Below, one piece after another: positions 16,811-27,432 of a stretch of 64,000 bases of DNA. Each line of letters begins with the position of its first letter. The stretch's first letter is position 1. The stretch is from Moorella humiferrea. Its GTDB lineage: Bacteria; Bacillota; DSM-521; Neomoorellales; Neomoorellaceae. The notes below the pieces were generated by a model. The model did not search any database, was not told the origin of the DNA, and was given only the letters and a program-made list of their open reading frames with translations. The stretch is taken from positions 532,001 to 596,000 of the forward strand of contig NZ_CP136419.1 of assembly GCF_039233145.1 (NCBI RefSeq). The letters run 5' to 3'. The translations under genes and the position numbers were made by a program.

Positions 16811-17362
16811 GTGTCCGCCGTGACCTGGCAGGCAGGAGAAGTCATTTCTTTGTTGCGCTGGCAGCGACACGACATTTTAAACCATCTGCAGGTCATCTAC
16901 GGTTATATCCAGCTGAAAAAAGGCGAAAGGGCCCTCAGCTACCTCGAACAGGTAGTTGGTGAGCTGGAACGGCTGGGAACCGTTTTACGCCTGAAGCAAC
17001 CGGAACTGGCCTTATTGATTCTTAAAAAAATGGAAGAGCTAACCAATCGAGGCATCAACCTGCGATGTGACATACATACTATGATGGAGAACCTGGATTT
17101 AGAAAAGGATGCGGCCCTTGCCCTGTGGGAGAGCGCCTGGGATCTGGCCATGGCATTGGCCGGCGATGGCGGCACCCTCAATGTGAGTCTGACGGAGGTC
17201 GCCGACGGTTATTGCCTGTCTTTTAAATTCGGAGGAGAAGCGGTTCTTCCCGAGGGCGACGCCGCCCGCTTGGCCGAACTGGCCGGACACCATCAAATAC
17301 CCTTTGTCTGGGAACCTGCCAGAGGCGAAATGAGTCTGCTTTTCAAGAAACGGTTGAGTTAA
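16811..17362 (+). CDS. spo0B: Spo0B-like phosphotransferase / sensor-kinase dimerisation protein
   Basis: Spo0B passes phosphate from Spo0F to Spo0A in the Bacillus phosphorelay. The 183-residue product has the Spo0B alpha-helical-hairpin motif LRWQRHDILNHLQVIYGYIQL, with His20 as the likely phospho-acceptor, followed by a degenerate ATPase-like region lacking clear N, G1 and G2 boxes. It sits immediately before obg, the conserved spo0B location. Clostridial phosphorelays usually lack Spo0F, so the partner here is uncertain. Start is GTG 16811 or, with better GAGGTG spacing, GTG 16820. Confidence 0.82.
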   Translation: MSAVTWQAGEVISLLRWQRHDILNHLQVIYGYIQLKKGERALSYLEQVVGELERLGTVLRLKQPELALLILKKMEELTNRGINLRCDIHTMMENLDLEKDAALALWESAWDLAMALAGDGGTLNVSLTEVADGYCLSFKFGGEAVLPEGDAARLAELAGHHQIPFVWEPARGEMSLLFKKRLS

Positions 17363-18661
<1,299 letters not shown>

Positions 18662-18916
18662 AAGTACTGGATGCCAGTGTGGTATGAAGAGGATGGTACC
18701 TGGCTAGAGCAATGGGTATAATGCCAGGTAAGGGGGGTGGTGGGTACAGGCGGAAGGCGACTTGGTTCGAGGCGTCAGATACTTGCGCGAAGACGCAGCG
18801 AGGCGGCGATGAACGGGATGGGGATCGTAACGTGGCTTTAGGGACGAGAAATATGACGGCCTGTAATGATTACTCAAAGAGATAAAGCCAGGACAATTTT
18901 AGTAGGAGTGACGGCC
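18662..18916 (+). other. Unassigned 255-nt leader region between obg and proB
   Basis: No recognised gene lies here. Visible structure: a perfect 8-bp inverted repeat TACCTGGC (18697-18704) / GCCAGGTA (18723-18730) with an 18-nt loop containing GGGTATAAT, then a purine-rich GGGGGGTGGTGGGT run, and a GCGTC / GACGC pair around 18771-18800. A 54-codon frame (18721-18885) has no convincing ribosome site or family resemblance. The region could be an untranslated regulatory leader of proB. It holds no Rho-independent terminator that I can see. Confidence 0.5.
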
Positions 18917-20053
18917 TTGACGGAGAGGGAGTGCCGTGAGGCTCTGCAACACGCCCGCAGGCTGGTCGTTAAAGTGGGTACCAGCACCCTGACCCACAAA
19001 ACCGGTAAACTCAACCTGGAACGGATGGAGCGCCTGGTGCGGGAACTGGTGGATCAGGTCAACGCCGGCCGCCAGGTGGTGCTGGTTACCTCCGGAGCCG
19101 TGGGGGCCGGTATGGGACGCCTGGGGTTGAAGGAAAAACCAAAGACCCTGCCGGAAAAGCAGGCGGCTGCCGCCGTGGGTCAGGGCCTTTTGATGCACAT
19201 GTATGAAAAATTCTTTAGCGATTACGGCCTTCTCGTGGCCCAGGTTCTGCTGACCCGCGATGATCTGGCCGACCGCCGCCGTTATCTAAATTCCCGTCAT
19301 ACCCTGGCCACGCTCTTGAAAATGGGCGTGGTACCCATAGTAAACGAAAATGATACCGTGGCCGTCGACGAAATAAGGGTGGGAGACAACGACACCCTGG
19401 CCGCTCTGGTGGCCGGTCTGGTGGATGCCGATCTGCTGATCCTCTTAACGGATACCGGCGGCCTTTATACGGCCGATCCTTTAACCGATAAAGGAGCCAC
19501 CCTGCTCTCCTGCGTGACGGAAATTACCCCGGAAATAGAAGCCTTGGCCGGAGGTGCCGGATCTACGTGGTCTACGGGCGGTATGGCGACGAAAATTCAG
19601 GCGGCCCGCCTGGTTACCAGCTTCGGTATTCCCATGGTGATCACCAGCGGGTTGGAGGGCGGCAGGATCGGTGCCGTTTTGAGGGGCGAGGAAGTGGGGA
19701 CCATCTTTATACCCCGGGAGCACCGCGCCCATACCCGCAAGCGCTGGCTGGCTTACGGTCCGGCCCCGCAAGGGGAGATTCTGGTGGACGCCGGGGCCGC
19801 CCGGGCCATTTGTCGGAATGGGAAAAGCCTTTTGCCCGGCGGGGTGGTAGCCGTTAACGGCGATTTCGAACAGGGAGCCATTGTCAGCATTATCGATCCG
19901 AACGGCAAAGAAATAGCCCGGGGGATGTCTAATTATTCGGCAGAGGCCGTACGCCGGATACAGGGCAGAAAAACGAAAGAAATTGGCGAAATCTTAGGTT
20001 ATAAAGATTACGACGAAATTATCCATCGCGATAACATGATCGTTCTGGTATAA
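18917..20053 (+). CDS. proB: Glutamate 5-kinase ProB
   Basis: First enzyme of proline synthesis from glutamate, target of proline feedback. The amino-acid kinase domain starts ARRLVVKVGTSTLTHKTG and includes LVTSGAVGAGMGRL and VPIVNENDTVAVDEI; a PUA domain occupies roughly the last 100 residues. I prefer TTG 18917, 9 nt after TAGGAG, over ATG 18866, which lacks a ribosome site and adds a non-conserved 17-residue extension. proA follows 68 bp later. Confidence 0.95.
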   Translation: MTERECREALQHARRLVVKVGTSTLTHKTGKLNLERMERLVRELVDQVNAGRQVVLVTSGAVGAGMGRLGLKEKPKTLPEKQAAAAVGQGLLMHMYEKFFSDYGLLVAQVLLTRDDLADRRRYLNSRHTLATLLKMGVVPIVNENDTVAVDEIRVGDNDTLAALVAGLVDADLLILLTDTGGLYTADPLTDKGATLLSCVTEITPEIEALAGGAGSTWSTGGMATKIQAARLVTSFGIPMVITSGLEGGRIGAVLRGEEVGTIFIPREHRAHTRKRWLAYGPAPQGEILVDAGAARAICRNGKSLLPGGVVAVNGDFEQGAIVSIIDPNGKEIARGMSNYSAEAVRRIQGRKTKEIGEILGYKDYDEIIHRDNMIVLV

Positions 20054-20121
20054 AGGCCTAATGGCGTTAAGCGCCCGGCGGGGCGTTGGGAATATTTTTT
20101 ATAGGAGAAAGGAGTGCTGCC

Positions 20122-21378
20122 ATGAGCATAGCCGCGGAAATAGAGGTAAAAGGACGACAGGCCAGGGAGGCGGCGCGCGTACTCGCCAACCTCAACACCG
20201 CCATAAAAAATCAAGCCCTGCTGGCCATGGCCCGCGCCCTGGAGGAAGAACAGGAATTTATCCTTAAAGCCAATGCCAGGGATATGGAGGCTGGCAGGGA
20301 AAAGGGGCTTTCCCGGGCCTTACTCGACCGGCTGCTTTTAAATGAAAAACGCATTAAGGACATGGCGGCGGGATTACGGGAACTGGTGGCCCTGCCCGAT
20401 CCCGTGGGCGAAGTAACGGCCATGTGGACGCGCCCCAACGGCCTCCAGATCGGCCGTATGCGGGTACCCCTGGGGGTCATCGGCATAATCTATGAAGCCC
20501 GGCCCAACGTCACCGTCGATGCCGCCGGCCTGTGCCTGAAAACAGGCAACGCCGTCATCCTGCGGGGCGGCTCGGAAGCCTTTCACTCCAACATGGCACT
20601 TACCCGGGTCATCAGCCGGGCGGCAACGGCCGCCGGTATACCGGACGGCGCCATCCAGTTGATTGAAACTACCGACCGCGAAGCCGTTAACCTCCTCCTG
20701 CGGGCCAATGAATATCTGGATGTCTTGATTCCCAGGGGCGGCGCCGGCCTCATCCGTACGGTGGTGGAAAAGGCAACGGTGCCGGTCATTGAAACGGGGG
20801 TGGGCAACTGCCACGTTTATGTCGACGCCGAAGCCGATCTGGCCATGGCCCAGAATATCGTCATCAACGCCAAGACCCAGCGTCCCGCCGTCTGCAACGC
20901 CATGGAAACCCTCCTGGTCCACGAGGGGATAGCGGCGGCCTTCCTACCCCCGCTGGCCGCGGCCTTGAAGGAAAAGGGCGTCGTATTGAGGGGCTGCGAG
21001 CGGACCAGGGAACTCGTTCCCTGGGCAGAGGCGGCCACCGAAGAGGATTGGGCCACCGAATATCTGGACCTGATTCTGGCCGTGCGGGTTGTGGACGGCC
21101 TTGAAGCCGCATTGGAGCACATTCATACCTACGGCACAAAACATTCCGAAGCCATTGTCACCAATAATTATCACACGGCCCGGGAATTCCTGGCCCGGGT
21201 GGACGCTGCCGCCGTCTATGTTAATGCTTCCACCAGGTTTACCGACGGCTATGAATTCGGTTTTGGCGCGGAAATAGGCATCAGCACCCAGAAGCTCCAT
21301 GCCCGCGGCCCCATGGGTCCGGAGCAGCTCACCACCTTTAAATATATCATCTTTGGTAGTGGACAGATACGTCAGTAA
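20122..21378 (+). CDS. proA: Glutamate-5-semialdehyde dehydrogenase ProA
   Basis: Reduces glutamyl-5-phosphate to the semialdehyde, second step of proline synthesis. The 418-residue aldehyde-dehydrogenase-fold protein has the RVPLGVIGIIYEARPNVT motif, and the catalytic cysteine in TQRPAVCNAMETLLVH. ATG 20122 with GAAAGGAG 8 nt upstream is chosen over an upstream ATG at 20086. Ends with the usual TTFKYIIFGSGQIR. Confidence 0.97.
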   Translation: MSIAAEIEVKGRQAREAARVLANLNTAIKNQALLAMARALEEEQEFILKANARDMEAGREKGLSRALLDRLLLNEKRIKDMAAGLRELVALPDPVGEVTAMWTRPNGLQIGRMRVPLGVIGIIYEARPNVTVDAAGLCLKTGNAVILRGGSEAFHSNMALTRVISRAATAAGIPDGAIQLIETTDREAVNLLLRANEYLDVLIPRGGAGLIRTVVEKATVPVIETGVGNCHVYVDAEADLAMAQNIVINAKTQRPAVCNAMETLLVHEGIAAAFLPPLAAALKEKGVVLRGCERTRELVPWAEAATEEDWATEYLDLILAVRVVDGLEAALEHIHTYGTKHSEAIVTNNYHTAREFLARVDAAAVYVNASTRFTDGYEFGFGAEIGISTQKLHARGPMGPEQLTTFKYIIFGSGQIRQ

Positions 21379-21415
21379 TTGTTAAAATATCAGCATAGGG
21401 AACCGGGAGGGAGTT

Positions 21416-22069
21416 ATGACGACGTTCGCCCAATACCGGCGGGTAGGTATTATGGGGGGCACCTTTGACCCCATCCATTTCGGCCATCTGGTGACTGCCG
21501 AAGCCGCCCGCTGGGAGTTTGCCCTGGAGAAAGTGATATTCGTCCCTTCCGGACGACCTCCCCATAAAAAGGGCTATGCGGTCACGGCGGCGGAGCACCG
21601 CTATCAAATGACGGTTCTGGCCACGGCCAGCAATCCTTATTTTGAAGTGTCCAGGTGCGAGATCGACAGGGAGGGCTACTCCTATACCATTGATACCGTC
21701 CTCGAGTTTCGCCGCCTTTACGGACCTGATGCCCAGCTGTTTTTTATCACCGGTGCCGATGCCATTCTGGAGATCCTGACGTGGAAGGATGTCGACAGGC
21801 TCCTGAAGGAGTGTCATTTTATAGCCGCCACGCGTCCCGGTTTTCAGTTGAACCGGCCTGGGGAATTAAAGCCCATGTTACCGGTTGAGGGTAGGCACCG
21901 CATCCATCTCATCGAAGTCCCGGCTCTGGCCATATCTTCTACGGACATCCGCCGGCGGGTGCAAAACAATAAACCCATAAAATACCTGCTGCCGGAGACG
22001 GTAGAAGAATATATCCGCAGCCACGGCCTGTATCAATCACGACCGGGCGGCGTATATGAAAAGAGCTAG
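21416..22069 (+). CDS. nadD: Nicotinate-nucleotide adenylyltransferase NadD
   Basis: Transfers AMP to nicotinate mononucleotide in NAD synthesis. The nucleotidyltransferase motif [18 protein letters not shown] is at residue 14 onward and the ISSTDIRRR motif is near the C terminus. 217 residues. The order nadD-yqeK-rsfS is conserved in Firmicutes, here interrupted by an RRM gene. Confidence 0.96.
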   Translation: MTTFAQYRRVGIMGGTFDPIHFGHLVTAEAARWEFALEKVIFVPSGRPPHKKGYAVTAAEHRYQMTVLATASNPYFEVSRCEIDREGYSYTIDTVLEFRRLYGPDAQLFFITGADAILEILTWKDVDRLLKECHFIAATRPGFQLNRPGELKPMLPVEGRHRIHLIEVPALAISSTDIRRRVQNNKPIKYLLPETVEEYIRSHGLYQSRPGGVYEKS

Positions 22070-22111
22070 GACTATATACTACTACTAACTTCAAAGAAGA
22101 GGTGAAGTGCA

Positions 22112-22360
22112 TTGGTGCGTACCCTTTACGTGGGCAATCTTCCCTGGGCCACCACCGAAGAAGAACTGGCCAGGGCTTTTGCCGCCCACGGCGAAGTGTT
22201 GAGCGCGCGGATTATTACCGACCGCCAGACGGGGCGCTCCCGGGGTTTCGGTTTCGTGGAAGTAAACGACGCCGACGCCGACCGGATGATAGCGGCCATG
22301 AACGGTGCCGAGCTCGGTAACCGCGTCTTAACCGTCAACGAAGCCCGGACCCGTTCCTAA
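22112..22360 (+). CDS. RNA-binding protein with a single RRM domain
   Basis: An 82-residue protein that is almost entirely one RNA recognition motif: RNP2 LYVGNLPW at the start and RNP1 RSRGFGFVEV near residue 45. Such short RRM proteins are common in cyanobacteria and scattered in other bacteria, some cold-induced, but are not part of the standard nadD-yqeK block. Start is TTG 22112 after GAGGTGAAG. A terminator follows, so it ends the upstream unit. Target RNAs are unknown. Confidence 0.93.
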   Translation: MVRTLYVGNLPWATTEEELARAFAAHGEVLSARIITDRQTGRSRGFGFVEVNDADADRMIAAMNGAELGNRVLTVNEARTRS

Positions 22361-22378
22361 AGACCTGAAAAAGCAGTG

Positions 22379-22416
22379 AACCTCCTATTTTTAATTTTAA
22401 AAAATAGGGGGTTTTT
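22379..22416 (+). terminator. Intrinsic terminator after the RRM gene
   Basis: Long stem AACCTCCTATTTTT / AAAAATAGGGGGTT (one wobble), followed by five T residues. It splits nadD-RRM from yqeK-rsfS-leuS. Confidence 0.88.
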
Positions 22417-22436
22417 GTTAGCTGCTGGAGGAAGAA

Positions 22437-23000
22437 ATGAAGAAGTATTTTGAGCTTCTGGCGGCCCGGCTGCCGGAAGGGCGTTTTCGCCACAGCCTGG
22501 GTGTAGCTGATACAGCGGCCGGACTGGCCGTGAAAAACGGTATTGACCCCGAGCAGGCCCGCCTGGCGGGCCTGCTACATGATTATGCCCGCGACCTGCC
22601 CCCAGAGCGGCTTTTAGAGCTGGCCGAGGAGGCGGGGCTCATATCCTGTGAAATCGAGAGGCGGCTGCCGCTCCTGCTCCACGGGCCTGTAGGGGCCCTG
22701 CTCCTTGAACGGGAGCTGGGTATCACCGATAAAGCCGTACTTCAGGCCGTTGCCCGTCATACGGTGGGGGCGCCGGCCATGACCCCTCTCGACAAGATAA
22801 TATACCTTGCCGATGTTATCGAACCCGGACGCCAGTTCGCCGGCGTCCACACCCTCAGGCAGGCGGCGGCTGCCGACCTGGATACGGCTTTTTTGAAGGC
22901 GTTAGAAACTACCATAGTTTACGTGTTGGACAGGGAACAGCTCCTTCACCCGGCTACGGTGGAGGCGCGCAATTTTATTTTAATGACCAGGGGAGGTTAG
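22437..23000 (+). CDS. yqeK: YqeK-family HD-domain dinucleoside tetraphosphatase
   Basis: YqeK enzymes hydrolyse diadenosine tetraphosphate symmetrically to two ADP. The 187-residue HD protein shows RFRHSLGVADTA and the metal pair AGLLHDYARD, with further histidines at LLLHGPVGA and VARHTVGAPAM. It lies in the conserved nadD-yqeK-rsfS neighbourhood and its stop TAG overlaps the rsfS GTG start by one base. Confidence 0.92.
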   Translation: MKKYFELLAARLPEGRFRHSLGVADTAAGLAVKNGIDPEQARLAGLLHDYARDLPPERLLELAEEAGLISCEIERRLPLLLHGPVGALLLERELGITDKAVLQAVARHTVGAPAMTPLDKIIYLADVIEPGRQFAGVHTLRQAAAADLDTAFLKALETTIVYVLDREQLLHPATVEARNFILMTRGG

Positions 23001-23350
23001 TGCCTTTGATGGAGGCGGCCCGGGTGGCCGAACTGGCGGCCAGGGCGATTATGGAAAAAAAGGGATTGGAACCGGTAATCCTCGATCTGCGGGGGATTAC
23101 CCTTATTGCCGATTATTTCGTCATCGCCAGCGGAACGGCGGCGACCCACGTCCAGGCCATCGCCGGCCGGGTGGAAGAAGTACTGGAGGAAAACGGGGTG
23201 AAACCCCTGCACCGGGAGGGTTGGGATGCCGCCCGCTGGATCCTCCTTGACTACGGCGACGTGGTGGTACATATTTTTCGGGAAGAAGAGCGGCGTTTCT
23301 ACGATCTGGAACGCCTCTGGCGGGATGCCGGGGTGGTTAAAATAGATTAA
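23000..23350 (+). CDS. rsfS: Ribosomal silencing factor RsfS
   Basis: Binds L14 and blocks subunit joining, saving energy when nutrients are low. The 116-residue protein has the family motifs DLRGITLIADYFVIASGTA, GWDAARWILLDYGDVVVHIF and RRFYDLERLW. Start may be GTG 23000, TTG 23006 or ATG 23009; GGAGG at 22992-22996 best suits the second. Overlaps yqeK. Confidence 0.95.
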   Translation: MPLMEAARVAELAARAIMEKKGLEPVILDLRGITLIADYFVIASGTAATHVQAIAGRVEEVLEENGVKPLHREGWDAARWILLDYGDVVVHIFREEERRFYDLERLWRDAGVVKID

Positions 23351-23385
23351 CTAAGTAAGAGGGTAAATTCTGGGAGTGACGGGTT

Positions 23386-25875
23386 ATGGAAGCAAGGTAC
23401 AATTTTAAAGAAATCGAACCCAAATGGCAGCGCCGGTGGGAAGCAAGCGAACTCTACCGGGTTACGGAAGACAGCAGCAAACCCAAGTTTTACTGTTTGG
23501 AAATGTTTCCTTATCCTTCCGGCAATTTACACATGGGCCACGTACGCAATTATTCCATCGGCGACGTCGTCGCCCGTTACAAGCGCATGCAGGGCTACAA
23601 CGTCCTTCACCCCATGGGGTGGGATGCCTTCGGCCTGCCGGCGGAAAACGCGGCCATCAACCGCGGCATACCGCCGGCGGAGTGGACCTGGAGCAATATT
23701 GCCAACATGCGCCGCCAGCTCCACGCCATGGGCATCAGCTACGACTGGGATCGGGAAGTGGCCACCTGCCATCCCAATTACTACCGCTGGACCCAGTGGC
23801 TTTTCCTGCAGATGTACAAGCACGGCCTGGCCTACCGGAAAAAAGCCGCCGTCAACTGGTGTCCTTCCTGTGCCACCGTCCTGGCCAACGAGCAAGTGGT
23901 GGACGGCGCCTGCGAGCGCTGTCATACCCCAGTGATGCGTAAGGATCTGGAACAGTGGTTTTTCCGCATTACCGCCTATGCCGAGCGGCTCTTGGAAGAC
24001 TTAAAGAAGCTGCCCGGCTGGCCGGAAAAGGTTAAAACCATGCAGGAAAACTGGATCGGGAAGAGCACCGGGGCCGAAGTCGTTTTCCGGGTAGAAGGAA
24101 GCGGCGAGGAAATACCGGTCTTTACCACCAGGCCTGATACCCTTTACGGCGTTACCTACATGGTCCTGGCCCCCGAGCATCCCCTGGTGATGAAACTGGC
24201 GGCCGGCACGCCCCAGGAAGGGGCGGTGGCCAAGTTCGTCGAGGCGGCCCGATATCTCAGCGATTTGGATCGTACGGCCACTGAAAAGGAAAAGGAAGGT
24301 GTCTTTACCGGCGCCTATGCCGTAAATCCTGTAAACGGCGAGCGGGTGCCCATCTGGACTGCCAACTACGTCCTTATGGAATACGGGACCGGTGCGGTCA
24401 TGGGGGTGCCGGCCCACGACCAGCGCGACTTTGAATTCGCCCGCAAATACGACCTGCCGATTAAAGTGGTTATCCGCCCAAGGGACGGCGAGCTCGACGG
24501 TGCCGCCATGACGGAAGCCTACGTGGAAGACGGTATCATGGTAAACTCGGGACCCTTTAATGGCCTTGCCAACCGGGAGGGCATTGTTAAGGTCATTGAG
24601 TACCTGGAGAAAACCGGTAAAGGCAGGGGGCGGGTGAACTACCGCCTGCGCGATTGGCTCATCTCCCGCCAGCGTTACTGGGGCGCGCCCATACCCATGA
24701 TTTACTGCGATCGCTGTGGTCTGGTGCCCGTGCCGGAGGAAGACCTGCCGGTCCTATTACCCGAAGGAGTGGAGTTTAAGCCCACGGGGGAATCGCCGCT
24801 AAAGAACTGCCCCGAGTTTGTCAACACCACCTGCCCCCGGTGCGGCGGCCCGGCGCGGCGAGAAACGGACACCATGGACACCTTTGTCTGCTCTTCGTGG
24901 TATTTCCTGCGCTACACCAGCCCCCACTGTCAGGATAAGGCCTTTGAGCGGGACAAGATTGATTACTGGATGAACGTCGATCAGTATATCGGCGGGGTGG
25001 AGCATGCCATCCTCCATCTCATGTATGCCCGCTTTTTCACCAAGGCTCTGTACGACTTCGGCCTTGTTGGGGTGGAGGAACCCTTCCAGAACCTTTTGAC
25101 CCAGGGCATGGTCCTAAAAGACGGCGGTAAAATGTCTAAATCTAAAGGGAACGTGGTTAGTCCGGAAGAGATAATCGACCGCTACGGCGCCGACACCGCC
25201 CGCCTTTTCATCCTCTTTGCCGCTCCCCCGGAGCGGGACCTGGAGTGGAGCGATCAGGGGGTGGAGGGCTGCTATCGCTTTTTAAACCGGGTCTGGCGGC
25301 TGGTGGCCGGCTATGCCGGGGACGTGCGCGGCGCTGGCGACGGCATTGAGGTGAAAAGCGCCGCCGACCGCGAACTCTGGCGCCTCCTCCACGCCACCAT
25401 TAAGAAAGTCACCGAGGACATCGAGGAGCGTTTTAACTTCAACACGGCCATCAGCGCCATTATGGAGCTGGTCAACGGCTGCTATCGCTATCAGGACAGC
25501 GTTCCGAAGCCGGATCAAAACCTGCCATTGATGGGGGAAGTCCTGCGCAAGCTCGTAACCCTTTTAGCCCCCTTTGCGCCCCACATCGCCGAGGAGCTGT
25601 GGCAGGGCCTGGGCGGCAGAGAAAGCGTCCATCTGGAGAAATGGCCAGCTTACGACCCTGAAGCCCTGGTAACGGAAGAAGTTACCATGGTAATACAGGT
25701 AAACGGTAAAGTGCGGGACCGCATGCAGGTTCCGGCGGGACTGCCGGAAGAAAAAATCAAGGAGCTGGCCTTAAAAAGGCAAAGGGTGGCCGACCTTCTG
25801 GCCGGACAGGAAGTGGTCAAGGTCATCGTCGTTCCCGACAAGCTGGTCAACGTCGTCGCCCGTCGGGCAAGCTGA
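23386..25875 (+). CDS. leuS: Leucyl-tRNA synthetase
   Basis: A class I synthetase of 829 residues charging tRNA-Leu. The HIGH motif appears as HMGH in [14 protein letters not shown] (near residue 45) and KMSKS at about residue 583 ([11 protein letters not shown]). The CP1 editing domain with [12 protein letters not shown] and the zinc-binding cysteine pairs are present. Length and domains are normal. A hairpin after the stop may terminate transcription. Confidence 0.98.
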   Translation: MEARYNFKEIEPKWQRRWEASELYRVTEDSSKPKFYCLEMFPYPSGNLHMGHVRNYSIGDVVARYKRMQGYNVLHPMGWDAFGLPAENAAINRGIPPAEWTWSNIANMRRQLHAMGISYDWDREVATCHPNYYRWTQWLFLQMYKHGLAYRKKAAVNWCPSCATVLANEQVVDGACERCHTPVMRKDLEQWFFRITAYAERLLEDLKKLPGWPEKVKTMQENWIGKSTGAEVVFRVEGSGEEIPVFTTRPDTLYGVTYMVLAPEHPLVMKLAAGTPQEGAVAKFVEAARYLSDLDRTATEKEKEGVFTGAYAVNPVNGERVPIWTANYVLMEYGTGAVMGVPAHDQRDFEFARKYDLPIKVVIRPRDGELDGAAMTEAYVEDGIMVNSGPFNGLANREGIVKVIEYLEKTGKGRGRVNYRLRDWLISRQRYWGAPIPMIYCDRCGLVPVPEEDLPVLLPEGVEFKPTGESPLKNCPEFVNTTCPRCGGPARRETDTMDTFVCSSWYFLRYTSPHCQDKAFERDKIDYWMNVDQYIGGVEHAILHLMYARFFTKALYDFGLVGVEEPFQNLLTQGMVLKDGGKMSKSKGNVVSPEEIIDRYGADTARLFILFAAPPERDLEWSDQGVEGCYRFLNRVWRLVAGYAGDVRGAGDGIEVKSAADRELWRLLHATIKKVTEDIEERFNFNTAISAIMELVNGCYRYQDSVPKPDQNLPLMGEVLRKLVTLLAPFAPHIAEELWQGLGGRESVHLEKWPAYDPEALVTEEVTMVIQVNGKVRDRMQVPAGLPEEKIKELALKRQRVADLLAGQEVVKVIVVPDKLVNVVARRAS

Positions 25876-25881
25876 CGGTGA

Positions 25882-25914
25882 GGCTCATGCAGGTTTACCT
25901 GCATGGGCCTTAAA
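25882..25914 (+). terminator. Putative terminator after leuS
   Basis: 12-bp stem GGCTCATGCAGG / CCTGCATGGGCC (one wobble) with a TTTA loop, followed by TTAAAATAAT rather than a clean T tract. A strong hairpin, weak as a classic terminator. Confidence 0.5.
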
Positions 25915-25947
25915 ATAATGTTGCCCGGATAGCTTTTATGGGAAAGG

Positions 25948-27402
25948 ATGGATAAGATGTTGCGGAGAAAGTTGCTACCGTCGCTGCTTATGGGAATTTT
26001 TATCTATTTTTCTTATAGCAGTATGGCCTGGGCGTCCTCTGGTGAATTGGGGCATATTTTGCCCTGGTGGAGCGTCCTGCCCTTTGTCGGCATGCTCCTT
26101 TCCATTGCCATTTGTCCCCTGGTCAACAGCCACTGGTGGGAGCATAATATGGCCAAGGTGAGCGCCTTCTGGGCCATGGTTTTCTTTATCCCCTTTTTTA
26201 TTGCCTTTGGTAGCGGAACGGCCGTCTACCAGGCCCTGGAAGTATATCTCCTTGATTATCTGCCCTTCATCATTCTCCTTTTCGGTTTGTTTGTAGTTTC
26301 TGGAGGCATTATCCTCCGCGGCACTTTACGGGGTAATCCGGCGGTCAACACCCTCCTCCTTTTGGTCGGCACCTTTCTCGCCAGCTGGGTGGGCACGACG
26401 GGAGCCAGCATGCTCCTCATCCGGCCGGTGATCCGGGCTAACGAATGGCGGCGCTACAAGGCCCATATTATTATCTTCTTCATTTTCCTTGTATCCAATA
26501 TCGGCGGTAGTCTTACGCCGGTAGGCGATCCGCCCCTGTTTCTGGGGTATTTACGGGGCGTACCCTTCTTCTGGACCATGCGCCTCATCGTCCCCATGGG
26601 CTTTAATGTCCTGGTACTGCTGACCCTTTATTATCTCCTTGATAGTTATTTTTACCGCAAAGAAAATACTCAAGAGCTTCCGGGCGGCCGTGAACCTCTA
26701 CGCGTGGAAGGGCTGCAGAACCTAATATATCTCGGCATCATCCTGGCGGCCGTCATATTGAGCGGCGTCCTGGCCAAGAACCCTGCCTTCGCCGACCCTG
26801 AAACCGGTGAACTCTACGGCTTCACCCTCTTCCGCCACGGCGAGGAAAAGCTGGTATTACCCTTTACCAATATAATCCGCGATGTGGCCATACTTCTGGC
26901 GGCACTTTTGTCCTGGAGAACTACTTCTATGCAAATTCGTCAGGACAACCGTTTCACCTGGGGTCCCATCAAGGAAGTGGCCGTCCTCTTTGCCGGTATC
27001 TTCATGACCATGATTCCGGCCCTGGCCATCCTCCACGCCCGCGGCGCCGAGCTAGGGCTGACGCGTCCGGCCCAGTTTTTCTGGGCGGCCGGCGCCCTTT
27101 CCAGCTTCCTGGACAACGCCCCCACCTACCTGGTCTTTTTAACGACCGCCGCCAGCCTGGGAGCGACGAGCGGTGTTCCCACGACACTGGGCATAGTGGC
27201 CCCGAAAATGTTGATGGCCGTTTCCTGCGGCGCGGTTTTCATGGGGGCCAACACCTATATCGGCAACGCGCCCAACTTTATGGTGCGTTCCATTGCCGAA
27301 GAAAACGGCATCCGTATGCCCAGCTTTTTCGGTTATATGGCCTGGTCGATTGGAATTTTAATCCCCATCTTTATCCTGGATACCCTTCTGTTCTTCCGTT
27401 AG
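25948..27402 (+). CDS. Sodium:proton antiporter / CitMHS-like ion transporter
   Basis: A 484-residue membrane protein with about 12 hydrophobic segments. Conserved polar motifs GTTGASMLLIRP, NIGGSLTPVGDPPL and FLDNAPTYLVF match the ion-transporter superfamily that includes NhaD-type Na+/H+ antiporters and the second CitMHS group. The N terminus looks like a signal anchor. Substrate cannot be read from sequence; Na+/H+ exchange is the usual annotation. Start is ATG 25948 or, more likely by spacing to GGAAAGGA, ATG 25957. Monocistronic by its surroundings. Confidence 0.82.
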   Translation: MDKMLRRKLLPSLLMGIFIYFSYSSMAWASSGELGHILPWWSVLPFVGMLLSIAICPLVNSHWWEHNMAKVSAFWAMVFFIPFFIAFGSGTAVYQALEVYLLDYLPFIILLFGLFVVSGGIILRGTLRGNPAVNTLLLLVGTFLASWVGTTGASMLLIRPVIRANEWRRYKAHIIIFFIFLVSNIGGSLTPVGDPPLFLGYLRGVPFFWTMRLIVPMGFNVLVLLTLYYLLDSYFYRKENTQELPGGREPLRVEGLQNLIYLGIILAAVILSGVLAKNPAFADPETGELYGFTLFRHGEEKLVLPFTNIIRDVAILLAALLSWRTTSMQIRQDNRFTWGPIKEVAVLFAGIFMTMIPALAILHARGAELGLTRPAQFFWAAGALSSFLDNAPTYLVFLTTAASLGATSGVPTTLGIVAPKMLMAVSCGAVFMGANTYIGNAPNFMVRSIAEENGIRMPSFFGYMAWSIGILIPIFILDTLLFFR

Positions 27403-27432
27403 ATTATAAGAATTTTTACGGGGTGACGGCAG

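Noticed and set aside
18691-18704. T-box-like sequence AGGATGGTACCTGG before proB
   Set aside because: It resembles the T-box core AGGGTGGNACCGCG at 11 of 14 positions, but only 30 nt separate it from the obg stop, leaving no room for a specifier stem, and no terminator follows before proB.
18768-18800. GGTTCGAGGC reminiscent of a tRNA T-loop
   Set aside because: No 5-bp T stem, anticodon arm, acceptor stem or CCA-adjacent end can be built around it.
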